Positions 26,120-35,203 of a stretch of 64,000 nt of DNA are shown one piece after another. The stretch comes from SHZI01 sp963802215. GTDB taxonomy: Bacteria; Pseudomonadota; Gammaproteobacteria; Steroidobacterales; GCA-2729495. Numbering within the stretch: position 1 is the stretch's first letter; each line of letters opens with the position of its first letter. The stretch covers positions 930,001 through 994,000 of the forward strand of contig CAWDHQ010000002.1 of the NCBI GenBank assembly GCA_963802215.1. Direction: 5' to 3'. Both the position numbers and the translations under genes were made by a program. Under the pieces are notes generated by a model. It saw only the letters and a list, made by a program, of their open reading frames with translations, was not told the origin of the DNA and made no database searches.

Positions 26120-26776
26120 ATGCCCGCCGAACGCCGACTAAGCCTCTGGTACGCGTCACATCGCTACTCGGTGCTGTTCTATTCGCTGCTACTGTCGCTG
26201 TCGCTGCCGCCGATCCTGGAGCAGGCGGGGATTACCGACGGCGGTGTCGAGTTCCTGCTGGGCGCCAATGTCCTCGCCGCCGTGTGGGCCCTGGACCGCG
26301 GCTGGGTGCGGGCCACAACCCTGGCAATCCTGCTGATCGCGTTGATCGCCCGGCCGGCTGGCGTGTGGCTGAGTCAGGAGGCACTCTCGACGATGAGTCT
26401 CGCTATCTGGTCAATCGTGGCACTCGTCGCCGCAGCGGCTGGCTTGCGCTTCGCCCTGCGAGGCCAGACAGTTGGCAGCCAGCAGGTCTACGCCGCCCTC
26501 AGCACATACCTCCTGGCGGGACTGTTCTTCGGCGTCATCTACTCGGTGCTGGAGTACTTCGTGCCGGGATCGCTGGCCGGCGGCGGCAGTGCCGGCCCAC
26601 CGGGGTTGCCGGTGGCGAGCAGCATCTACTTCAGCTTCGTCACGCTCGCGTCTCTCGGCTACGGAGACATACTGCCCGTCAGCGACGCGGCGCGGGGCCT
26701 CGCCGTGGTCGAGGTAATCGGCGGGCAGCTCTTTCTTGCGGTGATGGTCGCGCGGCTGGTGAGCGCCTGGCGCTGA
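26120..26776 (+). CDS. Potassium channel-like membrane protein (ion channel domain)
   Basis: 218 residues. Four or five N-terminal hydrophobic helices are followed by a pore unit: a helix (YLLAGLFFGVIYSVLEYF), a pore loop with selectivity filter in FSFVTLASLGYGDILPVS, and a last helix (LAVVEVIGGQLFLAVMVARLVS). SLGYGD corresponds to the TxGYGD filter of K+ channels. No cytoplasmic RCK domain is present. The ATG at 26120 follows a TTG codon at 26117; either could be the start. Role probably K+ or cation conductance, not proven. Confidence 0.85.
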   Translation: MPAERRLSLWYASHRYSVLFYSLLLSLSLPPILEQAGITDGGVEFLLGANVLAAVWALDRGWVRATTLAILLIALIARPAGVWLSQEALSTMSLAIWSIVALVAAAAGLRFALRGQTVGSQQVYAALSTYLLAGLFFGVIYSVLEYFVPGSLAGGGSAGPPGLPVASSIYFSFVTLASLGYGDILPVSDAARGLAVVEVIGGQLFLAVMVARLVSAWR

Positions 26777-26781
26777 CCAAG

Positions 26782-27453
26782 TCAGCCGCCGAGGGCAATC
26801 GCGGCGGCCACCATTGCGGTACCGAAGAGCGTCAGCGACGTTGCGGCGCGCCAGGGTGGGATGGTCGTGTAGCGGGCCCATCGGTAGCCGATGACGAAGA
26901 ACAGTGCGATGAGGATCGCGTTGGAGACGCGGAGGGCCAGCCAGGGCTCGTCGATGAAGACGAAGGGCAGCGCCGCGGGAAAGCTCGCGAAGACCACCAG
27001 CCAGAACACCCCGAGCGCCGCCAGCCAGTCTTCGCCCCGCACCCCGGCGCGCTGTCCCGGCAACGACCTCACTTGCTCGACGATGTGGCGATACAGCTGC
27101 TGCCGCGCCGTGGGGGTTGTAACGTGTTCGACGTACTCGTCCATCTCGGCGGCCACTGCCGCGATGGCGTGCTGGTCGTCCGGGTTGGAGCGGATGGCCC
27201 GCCCGATCCGCGCGGCCCGGCCACGGTCGAAAGCGCGGCCGAGGATCAGCAGGCCGCCGTCGATGATGCCCCAGGCGATGTTGCAGCCGATCGTCGCGAT
27301 CAACAGGTCCCGCGCGGCATCCCGGCCGTCCCCGACGACGAAGCCGGCGGTCAGCGTGAAGGTGAGTGTCATGATGAGGCCGAACAGCAACTCGCCCAGC
27401 CGTTCCCCGGCGGTCAGGTGACGGGCGATGAAGTTGATCTCGAATCCTGCCAT
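26782..27453 (-). CDS. Integral membrane protein, VIT1/CCC1-like in parts
   Basis: 223 residues with about four membrane helices: one pair near the N-terminus (LGELLFGLIMTLTFTLTAGFVVG; LLIATIGCNIAWGIIDGGLLILG) and one pair near the C-terminus (DWLAALGVFWLVVFASFPAALPFVF; VSNAILIALFFVIGYRWARY), separated by a charged ~75-residue helical region. The arrangement resembles VIT1/CCC1-like metal transporters, but I cannot confirm the family. The ATG at 27453 has GGAAGGGG upstream. It is convergent with the K+ channel gene. Confidence 0.75.
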   Translation of the reverse strand: MAGFEINFIARHLTAGERLGELLFGLIMTLTFTLTAGFVVGDGRDAARDLLIATIGCNIAWGIIDGGLLILGRAFDRGRAARIGRAIRSNPDDQHAIAAVAAEMDEYVEHVTTPTARQQLYRHIVEQVRSLPGQRAGVRGEDWLAALGVFWLVVFASFPAALPFVFIDEPWLALRVSNAILIALFFVIGYRWARYTTIPPWRAATSLTLFGTAMVAAAIALGG

Positions 27454-27546
27454 GGGGTGCCCCTTCCGGTCCGAGTATAGGTCCCGGCAGCCCGATGACA
27501 ATACAATGCCGGCAGTCTCAGTGCCGCAAGGGCAGGGAGGTAAAGC

Positions 27547-28215
27547 GTGCTAACCGAGTTCGCCGCACAGACCGGCACCTTCATGCTGCTGGCGTTTCCC
27601 GCCCTGTTCTCGATCATCAACCCGCTGGGGGGCGCATTCGTCTTCCTCGCCGCCACCCGCGGCATGGACCAGCCCGCCCGCACCCGGCTGGCGCGCCAGG
27701 TAGCCACCTACAGCTTCATCACCCTGAACGTCTCCATGCTGATCGGCGCCTTCGTGCTGCGGATCTTCGGCATCGACATGCCGGTGCTGCGCCTGGCGGG
27801 CGGCATCATCATTGCCCTGACCGCGTGGAAACTGCTGAATGCGGAGGACAATAGCGCCGAGCGGGGCGCCGTCCTCGAGGAGGCGGGCACCCGCGACGCC
27901 AGCCATCTGGCCTTCTATCCGCTGACGATGCCGATGACCACCGGTCCGGGAACGATCGCGGTGGCCGTCGCGCTCGGCACCGGGGGCGGCGGACCGGGGG
28001 CCGACAATCCGCTCGTCTTCGGCGTCCAGGCCCTGGTGACGAGCACCCTGATCTGCCTGCTCATCTACCTGCTCTACCGGTCCTCGGGCCGGATCGCGCT
28101 GGCCATGGGCCCGACGGGCACCAACATCGTGGCCCGGCTCACGGCCTTCCTGCTCTTCTGCATCGGCATCCAGGTCATGTGGACCGGCATCGCCGAGCTT
28201 GCCGGCAGCTTGTAG
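27547..28215 (+). CDS. MarC family integral membrane protein
   Basis: 222 residues with six hydrophobic helices. The family pattern is clear: FPALFSIINPLGGAFVFLAATRGMD near the N-terminus, LRLAGGIIIALTAWKLLNAED, and FYPLTMPMTTGPGTIAVAVALG, then ALVTSTLICLLIYLLYRSSGRI and LTAFLLFCIGIQVMWTGI. MarC proteins (UPF0056/NAAT) have no settled function; they are not the multidrug resistance regulator. The GTG start at 27547 follows AGGGAGG. A REP-like repeat follows the stop. Confidence 0.92.
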   Translation: MLTEFAAQTGTFMLLAFPALFSIINPLGGAFVFLAATRGMDQPARTRLARQVATYSFITLNVSMLIGAFVLRIFGIDMPVLRLAGGIIIALTAWKLLNAEDNSAERGAVLEEAGTRDASHLAFYPLTMPMTTGPGTIAVAVALGTGGGGPGADNPLVFGVQALVTSTLICLLIYLLYRSSGRIALAMGPTGTNIVARLTAFLLFCIGIQVMWTGIAELAGSL

Positions 28216-28220
28216 AAGGC

Positions 28221-28245
28221 GATCGCGCCTAAAGGCGCTCCTACA
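28221..28245. repeat. REP-like element, single copy
   Basis: The sequence ends in AAAGGCGCTCCTACA and folds as GCGCCT (28225-28230) with AGGCGC (28233-28238). It matches one arm of the 15545-15636 repeat apart from a few substitutions. It lies between convergent genes (stops at 28215 and 28252), where it may also end transcription. Confidence 0.75.
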
Positions 28246-28251
28246 GGTCGG

Positions 28252-29910
28252 TCAGGCAAACATGACCAGCGTGCCGGCCACGGTCAGGATCACGTTGGCA
28301 AATGCGTAGGTTCCCGTGTAGCCCAGCGCCGGGATGGTGCTGTTGGCCTCCGAGTTCACGAGGCTCATGGCGGCCGCGCTGGTCATGGCGCCCGTGAGCG
28401 CCCCGATGAGGAGCACGGGCGGCAGGCGCAGCACCTTGCGCCCGAAGGCATAGCCCAGCAGGACCGGCGTCGCGACGACGAACAGGGCGGCGGCGATCAG
28501 CGCGGGACCCGCCGTCGCGAAGGTCTCGACCACCTGCCCGCCGGCCTGCAGGCCGACGCCGACGATGAAGATCATCAGGCCGAACTCCATCAGGATCCAC
28601 CGGGCCGCCTCGGGGAACTTGCCGAACGTCGGGCGGGTGGCATTGAGCCAGCCCACCAGGATGCCGGAGGCCAGCAGGCCGCCGGCCAGGCCGACGCCGA
28701 TAGGCACGCCACCGATGTTGATGGCGAGGACGCCGATTGCGGCGCCGAGCGCGATGCCGAAGGCGAACGTGGTCATGTCGGTCTGCGCGATGTCCGACTC
28801 GACCGGGCCGAGCACGCCCGCGAGTTCCTGGATGGCAGACTTCGGGCCGACCACGCTCAGGACGTCACTCCGCTGGAGTTTCAGGCCGGGGCTGAGCGGC
28901 AGCGGCAGGCCGTCCCGCCGCACTTCCGCGACCACGAGCCCGTGCTGGCGCGCCAGGTTGAGCTCCTCGAGCGTCCTGCCGACGGCGTCACGGCGTGCGA
29001 CGACCACGTGCGTGTATTCGGCTGTCAGTTCAATCTCCGGAGAGACGGTGATCTCTTCGCCGATCTTCTCGACGCCGCCGCGAAAGAAATTGGCATCGCC
29101 ATAGGCATGGATCTCGTCGCCGAGCCGGAGGTGCTCGTCGTCGGCGGGCTTCACCCACTGGCCGTCACGCCGCAGCCTGGCCACCGACAGTGAGTCCCAC
29201 AGGCGGCTGCGCAACTCCTTGATCGTCGGCTTGCAGGCCTCCGGACTGATGACCCGGTAGGCCCGGGCCTGCATCTGCCCGCCGCGTTCCTCCTTCTCCG
29301 CCTCCTCCATCTTTGCGGCCTCCGCGGCGAGGTCGATGCCGACCAGCCGCGGCAGCAGCCGGACCGTGGCGATGATGCCGAGGAGCCCGACCACGTAGGT
29401 GATCGCATAGCTAGAGGCAATGGTGGCTAGCACGCCATCGGCCGTGGCCCCGTCCGGCAAGGCCACGATGCCGGAACGGACTGCCTCCTGGGCGGCGGCC
29501 AGCGTGGGTGTCGTCGTCATCGCGCCGGCCAGGAGGCCGGCCGTGCCGCCGAACGGGAGGCCGAGCAGGGTCCCGGCGGCGATCGAGATCGCCACGCCAA
29601 CGCCACCCACGAACAGGGCGAGCAGGAGGTATTGCAGGCCCTGGGTCCTCAATACTTCGAAGAAGCGGGGTCCGGCCTGATAGCCGACGGCGAAGATGAA
29701 CAGTGCAAAGCCGACGGACTGGGCGCCCGGACTGATCTTGAAGTCGTACTGCCCGAGGAAAAGCGACACGAGCAAGGCGCCCGCCACGGGCCCGAGCGAG
29801 ATCGGGCCAATGCGGAGCCGTCCCACCAGGTAGCCGCAGCCCAGGACCGCGAATAACGTGAAAACCGGGTTGTTGCGCAGGAAGTCGAGTACGAGCGTGC
29901 CAGTTTCCAT
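28252..29910 (-). CDS. AspT/YidE-type transporter, paralogue 2
   Basis: 552 residues with the AspT layout: N-terminal helices (FTLFAVLGCGYLVGRLRIGPISLGPVAGALLVSLFLGQ; FIFAVGYQAGPRFFEVL), two TrkA-C/RCK-like domains near residues 210-370, and C-terminal helices (MEFGLMIFIVGVGLQAGGQVV; IGALTGAMTSAAAMSLVNS). It differs from the decarboxylase-linked copy at 7123 in most loop positions, so substrate specificity may differ. No decarboxylase lies next to it. The downstream side is a REP-like element; another AspT paralogue lies 53 bp upstream in the same direction. Confidence 0.88.
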   Translation of the reverse strand: METGTLVLDFLRNNPVFTLFAVLGCGYLVGRLRIGPISLGPVAGALLVSLFLGQYDFKISPGAQSVGFALFIFAVGYQAGPRFFEVLRTQGLQYLLLALFVGGVGVAISIAAGTLLGLPFGGTAGLLAGAMTTTPTLAAAQEAVRSGIVALPDGATADGVLATIASSYAITYVVGLLGIIATVRLLPRLVGIDLAAEAAKMEEAEKEERGGQMQARAYRVISPEACKPTIKELRSRLWDSLSVARLRRDGQWVKPADDEHLRLGDEIHAYGDANFFRGGVEKIGEEITVSPEIELTAEYTHVVVARRDAVGRTLEELNLARQHGLVVAEVRRDGLPLPLSPGLKLQRSDVLSVVGPKSAIQELAGVLGPVESDIAQTDMTTFAFGIALGAAIGVLAINIGGVPIGVGLAGGLLASGILVGWLNATRPTFGKFPEAARWILMEFGLMIFIVGVGLQAGGQVVETFATAGPALIAAALFVVATPVLLGYAFGRKVLRLPPVLLIGALTGAMTSAAAMSLVNSEANSTIPALGYTGTYAFANVILTVAGTLVMFA

Positions 29911-29963
29911 CAGGAGTTTACCAATCGGTTCAACGGATCATCCCCGACAGCATCAGGGCACCT

Positions 29964-31661
29964 TCAGCCAGTCATCAACAGCACGATCACCGTGCCCCAG
30001 AGTGCCAGCAGCACGTTGCCCACAGCATAGCTGACGCCATAGCCAAGGGTCGGAATCTTGCTGCGGGCCACGTCCTGGATGGCGGCGAGGGCCGGCGCGG
30101 ACGTGCCCGCACCGGCGCACACGCCGAGCAGGATCCCGGGATGCATTTTCAGCACGTAGCGGCCCAGCAGGATCGTGGCGATGTGGGGGATGCCGCAGAC
30201 GAGGACGCCCGCCAGCACCAGCGGGAGGCCCGATTCCTGAAGGCCGCGCACGAAGTCCGGACCCGCGCTGATGCCGACCAGCGCCAGGAAGGCGTTGAGC
30301 CCCACCGAGTCGAAGAGCCACAGCGCCTGCTCCGGAACCCGGCCGAAGCGGCGGCTGACCGACCGCAGCCAGCCGGCCACCAGCCCGCCCAGGAGTACCC
30401 CGACGGCCAGACTGAGCCCGACTTCGAGCGCTGCGATCCGGATGGCCGGCAGGCCGATGAGGCCGCCGACGACCACGGCGATGCCGACGGTCACCATGTC
30501 GGTGGCGGCGGTGGGCCATTCGGCGTAGCCAATTTCCGGCGCGACGCGCTCCACGTTTTCCTTCGCCCCAACGACGGTCAGCACGTCGCCCCGCTCGACG
30601 ACGGTGTCCATGGTGAAGGGCAGGGCCTGGCCGGCCCGGGTCACACGCCGCAGGAACACGCCGCGGCTGCGTTCCCCGAGGACCCGCGCTGTTTCGCGCA
30701 ACGTCCGTCCGGCCAGTGCGCGGTTGGTCAGCGTCATGTCAACGACGACCACCGGGATGTCGAGCAGCTCGCCGTCATCGACCTCGTGGGCCGCCAGCGG
30801 ATTCGTGCTGCCGAGGAGCAGGTCGCGACGGCCCGCCAGCGCCACGGTGTCGCCAGCCTGCAGCACGAGGCCGGGAGAACTCTCCAGCAGGGCATCCGCC
30901 TGCCGGACCCGCTCGACGAAGACCCGTTCGTAGCCGAAGAGGGACTCCAGGCCCTGGACCGTCCGGCCGGCCAGGTCAGCCGGCACCCGGTAAGCCCGGA
31001 CGCTGTGCCGGGTGTAGGCCGACAGGACGCCGGGCTCGGCTGTCACCACCCCCATGCGGTCCTCCAGCTCGCGGCACTCGGCAGCCAGGTCCACCCGCAT
31101 CAGTTTCGGCCCGAGCACCGACAGAACCCACACGGCGGTGATGAGTCCGATCAGGTAGGTGACGGCAAAGGCCACCGCGACGTTGGACACGAGCTGGTCG
31201 CGCACGGCGGGATCCAGCGCGAGCCGGGCAATGGCGTCGCCGGCCGTGCCGACGGTCGCGGATTCCGTCAGCCCGCCGGCGAGCAGGCCGGCGGCGGTGC
31301 CGACGTCGAACCCGAACAGCGTCGCGACGAGCCACGCCGTGCCGAGCCCGGTGCTGCACAGGAACACCGTCAGGCCGGTCTGGGGCAGCCCGCTGGACTT
31401 CAGGCCCGAGAAGAACTGGGGACCGGTCTTGTAGCCGATCGCGAACAGGAAGAGCAGGAAGAAGGCGTACTTGAGATCCCGGCTGACGGGCACGTCGAGC
31501 TGGCCGACCAGAACGCCGGCAACCAGACATCCCAGGACCGGTCCCACCTTGAAACTGCCGAGGCGCAGCTTGCCGAGGGCGTAGCCGAGGCCCAGTGAGA
31601 GGAACAGGGCGAGCTCCCCGTGGGTGCGCAAGGCCTCGATGAGCCAGTCGGCGAGCCGCAT
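29964..31661 (-). CDS. AspT-type antiporter, paralogue 3
   Basis: 565 residues. Closer in wording to the 7123 copy: LFLSLGLGYALGKLRLGSFKVGPVLGCLVAGVLVGQLDV, LFAIGYKTGPQFFSGLKSSGL, then RCK-like domains (DGELLDIPVVVVDMTLTNRALAGRTLRE), and VGLNAFLALVGISAGPDFVRGLQESGL plus GVCAGAGTSAPALAAIQDVARSKIPTLGYGVSYAVGN. It probably exchanges anionic amino acids or their decarboxylation products. It is transcribed with the 28252 copy from the control region at 31662-31750. Confidence 0.9.
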   Translation of the reverse strand: MRLADWLIEALRTHGELALFLSLGLGYALGKLRLGSFKVGPVLGCLVAGVLVGQLDVPVSRDLKYAFFLLFLFAIGYKTGPQFFSGLKSSGLPQTGLTVFLCSTGLGTAWLVATLFGFDVGTAAGLLAGGLTESATVGTAGDAIARLALDPAVRDQLVSNVAVAFAVTYLIGLITAVWVLSVLGPKLMRVDLAAECRELEDRMGVVTAEPGVLSAYTRHSVRAYRVPADLAGRTVQGLESLFGYERVFVERVRQADALLESSPGLVLQAGDTVALAGRRDLLLGSTNPLAAHEVDDGELLDIPVVVVDMTLTNRALAGRTLRETARVLGERSRGVFLRRVTRAGQALPFTMDTVVERGDVLTVVGAKENVERVAPEIGYAEWPTAATDMVTVGIAVVVGGLIGLPAIRIAALEVGLSLAVGVLLGGLVAGWLRSVSRRFGRVPEQALWLFDSVGLNAFLALVGISAGPDFVRGLQESGLPLVLAGVLVCGIPHIATILLGRYVLKMHPGILLGVCAGAGTSAPALAAIQDVARSKIPTLGYGVSYAVGNVLLALWGTVIVLLMTG

Positions 31662-31750
31662 CAGGAAAACCCCCTACGCCGGCCTGTGGCTGGCCTGCCG
31701 CGCTTGTGCCATATTCAAAAACATACACTCAGCTGCAAGGCGATAATGCC

Positions 31751-32425
31751 ATGAAAATACAGCACTCCCTGATCGTGATGACGGCGGCCTGCCTGCTGTC
31801 GGGTGTCGCCGTCGCCAAGAAGGACGAACTGCCCGCCGTGTCCCACGACGGCCTCGAGCTCCGCAAGGGCAAGGTGGCCGAGGTCGTCTACGTCCGGCCG
31901 GGCGTGGACTTCAGCGGCTACAAGCGCTTCGCCATCCTCGAATGCCCGGTGGCCTTCAGCAAGGACTGGGAACGCGAGCGCAAGTCCGGTGCCAGCCGCG
32001 TAAGCCCGAAGGAGATGGACGAGATCAAGGCCGGCCTGTCCGCGGAATTCCTGAAGATCTTCACCGACGAGCTGCAGAACAAGGGCGGCTACACGATCGT
32101 CACGGAAGGCGCGGACGACGTGCTGATCCTGCGCCCGGCCATCATCGACCTGGAGGTGTCCGCGCCGGATTCCATGGCGGCGGGCCGCAGCTACACCCTC
32201 AGTGAGTCGGCCGGCGGGATGACGCTGTACCTGGAGATCTTCGACTCCGTCACCGGCCAGATCCTGGCCCGCGCGATCGACCGCCAGGAGGACCGGGGTA
32301 CGGGCCGGATCCAGTGGCAGAACAAGGTGACCAACAAGTCCGAGGCGGACCGCATGCTGCGCCGCTGGGCCGAGGCGCTTCGGTCGCGGCTCGACGAGGT
32401 CCATGGCAAGGCGCCGGCGAAGTGA
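31751..32425 (+). CDS. DUF3313 family secreted protein (copy 1)
   Basis: 224 residues with a signal peptide (LIVMTAACLLSGVAVAKKDE). The mature protein shows the DUF3313 pattern: AEVVYVRPGVDFSGYKRFAILECPVAFSKDW, then LSAEFLKIFTDELQNKGGYTIVTEGADDVLILRPAIIDLEV, MTLYLEIFDSVTGQILARAIDRQ, and a C-terminal helix ending in LRSRLDEVHG. The family has no known function; members are usually periplasmic or lipoproteins. The gene is divergent from the AspT pair and is followed ten bases later by an amidohydrolase gene. A paralogue lies at 42554. Confidence 0.82.
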   Translation: MKIQHSLIVMTAACLLSGVAVAKKDELPAVSHDGLELRKGKVAEVVYVRPGVDFSGYKRFAILECPVAFSKDWERERKSGASRVSPKEMDEIKAGLSAEFLKIFTDELQNKGGYTIVTEGADDVLILRPAIIDLEVSAPDSMAAGRSYTLSESAGGMTLYLEIFDSVTGQILARAIDRQEDRGTGRIQWQNKVTNKSEADRMLRRWAEALRSRLDEVHGKAPAK

Positions 32426-32435
32426 TGGGGGCGTA

Positions 32436-33554
32436 ATGAAGGGATTAATTCTGTTCCGGTCGATATGCTCGGCTGCCGGTCTGGCGGCGACGCTGGGGCT
32501 CGCCGCCGGTCCGGCCATGGCGGCATCCAAGCCCGCCTATGAACTCCACGACTCGCACTTCCACCTGACGAACTACGTCCAGGAGGGCACGGACATCCAC
32601 CGGTTCCTCGAGATCATGGGGGACAAGGTCGGCCGCGTCGCGCTGTTCGGCATTCCCCTGCAGCAGATGTGGTCCTATGAGAACTCCCAGGATTTCGCGC
32701 CGACCTACTACCTGCAGTCCGACGCGCCACTCTATTACTACTCCTTCACCGACGCCTGGATCGCCACGGCCTACCGGTCGCTGGGCAAGGCCGACCAGGC
32801 ACGCCTGGACCCGATGATCACCGGCTTCAATCCCGCCGACATGTACGCCGCGGATCACATCAGGCGCGTCCTGAAGACCTTTCCCGGCGTGTTCAGCGGC
32901 ATCGGCGAGTTCACAATCCACAAGGAATTCGTCTCCGCCAAGGTGGCCGGCGGCGAGCCGAGCCTGGCCAACCGGGCGCTGGATCGCATCTTCGAGTTCG
33001 CCGGGCAGGCCGGCCTTGTCGTCCTGATCCACAACGACGTGGACATGCCCTTCGCCGGGCAGGGTGCGACCCCGGTCTACCTCCAGCAGATGCGCGACCT
33101 GCTGCTGCGCCACCCCGAAACCACCGTCATCTGGGCCCACGTCGGGCTCGGCCGCGTGGTTCACCCGGTGCAGTCGGAGGCCAGCGCCCCGGTGGCCGAG
33201 CGGCCCACGAATCAGGTGGGGATCGTCGACCAGATCCTCGGCAACGCGGCCCTCGGTAACCTGCACTTCGACATTTCGTGGAGCGAGGTCGCGAAGTACA
33301 TCGTCGCGACGCCGGAGACCACCCGCCGGGCAGCCGACGTCATCAACCGGCACCCGGACCGCTTCCTGTTCGGCACCGACGAGGTGGCGCCGGGCGACCA
33401 GGACACCTACCTGCGCGTGTACCGCCAGTACGATCCGCTCTGGCAGCTGCTCACCCCGGAGGCGAAGCAGAAGGTCCTGAAGGGCAACTACGAGCGGTTG
33501 TTCGACGCGGCCCGGATCAAGGTGCGAGCCTGGGAGGCGGCTAACCTCAGGTGA
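32436..33554 (+). CDS. Amidohydrolase_2-type TIM-barrel hydrolase, secreted
   Basis: 372 residues with an N-terminal signal (SAAGLAATLGLAAGPAMAASKP). The barrel starts with the metal-binding HDSHFHLTN (DxHxH-like), continues with VVLIHNDVDMP, TTVIWAHVGLGRVVHP and ends with RFLFGTDEVAPGDQDTYL, so the metal-ligand pattern of amidohydrolase family 2 is kept. Substrate unknown. It is preceded by GGGGG at the start and lies ten bases after a DUF3313 gene, suggesting cotranscription. The MscS gene begins 20 bp downstream. Confidence 0.82.
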   Translation: MKGLILFRSICSAAGLAATLGLAAGPAMAASKPAYELHDSHFHLTNYVQEGTDIHRFLEIMGDKVGRVALFGIPLQQMWSYENSQDFAPTYYLQSDAPLYYYSFTDAWIATAYRSLGKADQARLDPMITGFNPADMYAADHIRRVLKTFPGVFSGIGEFTIHKEFVSAKVAGGEPSLANRALDRIFEFAGQAGLVVLIHNDVDMPFAGQGATPVYLQQMRDLLLRHPETTVIWAHVGLGRVVHPVQSEASAPVAERPTNQVGIVDQILGNAALGNLHFDISWSEVAKYIVATPETTRRAADVINRHPDRFLFGTDEVAPGDQDTYLRVYRQYDPLWQLLTPEAKQKVLKGNYERLFDAARIKVRAWEAANLR

Positions 33555-33574
33555 CTTCCGGGTACCATTCGACC

Positions 33575-35203
33575 ATGCGCAACTTCCTGGTCCCGTTTGT
33601 CCTGGTCATCCTGGGCGGCATGGCCACTGCCGGCAACGCGCAAGTCGCGGTGGAATCTGCGGAAGTCGAGGCTGAGGCCGCCACGGCGCCGGTCCGCCTC
33701 GACGGCCGCACCCTGCTGTCCGTGGCCGGCGTTTCGTCCCTGCCCCCCTCGGACCGGGCCGCCCGCATCTCACAGCGGCTCAAGGGCGTGGCCGATGACC
33801 GCAGTATTGCCGTCGACTCCCTGGCCGTCGTGCCCGTGGAGCAGGGGATCGAGATCCGCGCCGGCTCCCGGCTGATCATGACGGTGACGGAGATGGATGC
33901 GCGACTGGAGGCTGCCCCGCCAGGCATCGTGGCCGCCGTCCACAAGTCCCAGTTCGCCGACGCGATCACCCGCTATCGCGCCGAACGCACGCCCGCGCAC
34001 CTGTGGCGCAGCACGCTCGTCAGCCTGGCCGCCACAGCTGCGCTGGTGGCGGCACTCTGGCTGACGGTCGTCCTGTTCCGCCGCCTCGACCGGTTCCTCG
34101 AACGCCGCTATGGCACGCTGGTCCAGTCGGCCCACGGCAAGGTCGGCGACGTGCTGCGCATCGCGCCGATGCTGAGCGCCATGCGCGGGTCGCTCGTCAC
34201 GGCGCGCCTCGTCGTCGGCGCCATCCTGTTCTTCGTGTGGTTCGAGGTGGTGCTCGGCCAGTTCCCCTGGACCCGCCGGCTCAGCGAGGACCTGGCCGGG
34301 TTCCTGCTCGATCCTCTGGTAACCATTGCCATCGGCATCGCGGACTACATTCCCAGTCTGCTGTTCCTCATCGTGCTGTTCCTGGTGGCGCGGTTCGGGC
34401 TGCGCCTGATGCGCCTCTACTTCGGTGCACTCGAGCGGGGCACGGTCAGCCTTCCGGGATTCGAGCGCGAGTGGTCGATTGCCACCTACAAGATCGCACG
34501 GGTGCTGGTGATCGGCATCGTACTGGTCATGGCTTACCCCTACCTGCCGGGCGCCGGCTCGGAGGCGCTGCAGGGCCTGTCCGTCTTTGCCGGACTGGTG
34601 CTCTCGCTGGGAGCCTCATCGTCCGTATCCAACGTCATCTCCGGCTACATCACCACCTTCGGCAAGGTGCTGCGGGTGGGTGACATGATCAAGGTGGGCG
34701 ACGTGACGGGCACGGTCAGCCAGATCCGGCTGCTCACCATCCGCCTGCGCACGATTCGCAACGAGGAGGTGACGATCCCCAACGGCACGCTGCTCAACTC
34801 GAACGTCATCAACTACAGCGCCCTGTCCCGTGAGCACGGCCTGATGCTGCAGACCGAGGTCAGGATCGGCTACGCGGTACCCTGGCGGCAGGTGCACGCC
34901 ATGCTGCTGGAGGCCGCGGGGCGCACGCCGGGACTCATGGCGGAGCCGCCGCCCTTCGTCCTCCAGCGCGAGCTTGGCGACTTCGCTGTCGCGTACCAGC
35001 TGAACGTGTACAAGTCCGAGGCCAAGGCGCTCGTGCGCACCTACTCGGACCTGCACCAGAACGTCCTCGACGTGTTCAATGAGTACGGTGTGCAGATCAT
35101 GGTGCCCTCCTACGAGGGCGACCCGGAGACGCCGAAGGTGGTGCCCCGCGAGCAGTGGTTCGAGGCGCCGGCGAAGCCGCCGGCGCCTCAGGCCGGGAGC
35201 TAG
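33575..35203 (+). CDS. MscS family mechanosensitive ion channel
   Basis: 542 residues. A signal-like N-terminus (LVPFVLVILGGMATAGNA) leads into a ~120-residue periplasmic domain, then membrane helices (LAATAALVAALWLTVVLF; FLLDPLVTIAIGIADYIPSLLFLIVLFLVARFGL), and the MscS core with the pore helix GLVLSLGASSSVSNVISGYITTFGKVLRVGDMIKVGDVTG and beta domain (RNEEVTIPNGTLLNSNVINYS). C-terminal alpha/beta part to residue 540. It should act as a turgor-relief channel. The last bases CTAG (35200-35203) contain the stops of both this gene and its convergent neighbour. Confidence 0.92.
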   Translation: MRNFLVPFVLVILGGMATAGNAQVAVESAEVEAEAATAPVRLDGRTLLSVAGVSSLPPSDRAARISQRLKGVADDRSIAVDSLAVVPVEQGIEIRAGSRLIMTVTEMDARLEAAPPGIVAAVHKSQFADAITRYRAERTPAHLWRSTLVSLAATAALVAALWLTVVLFRRLDRFLERRYGTLVQSAHGKVGDVLRIAPMLSAMRGSLVTARLVVGAILFFVWFEVVLGQFPWTRRLSEDLAGFLLDPLVTIAIGIADYIPSLLFLIVLFLVARFGLRLMRLYFGALERGTVSLPGFEREWSIATYKIARVLVIGIVLVMAYPYLPGAGSEALQGLSVFAGLVLSLGASSSVSNVISGYITTFGKVLRVGDMIKVGDVTGTVSQIRLLTIRLRTIRNEEVTIPNGTLLNSNVINYSALSREHGLMLQTEVRIGYAVPWRQVHAMLLEAAGRTPGLMAEPPPFVLQRELGDFAVAYQLNVYKSEAKALVRTYSDLHQNVLDVFNEYGVQIMVPSYEGDPETPKVVPREQWFEAPAKPPAPQAGS

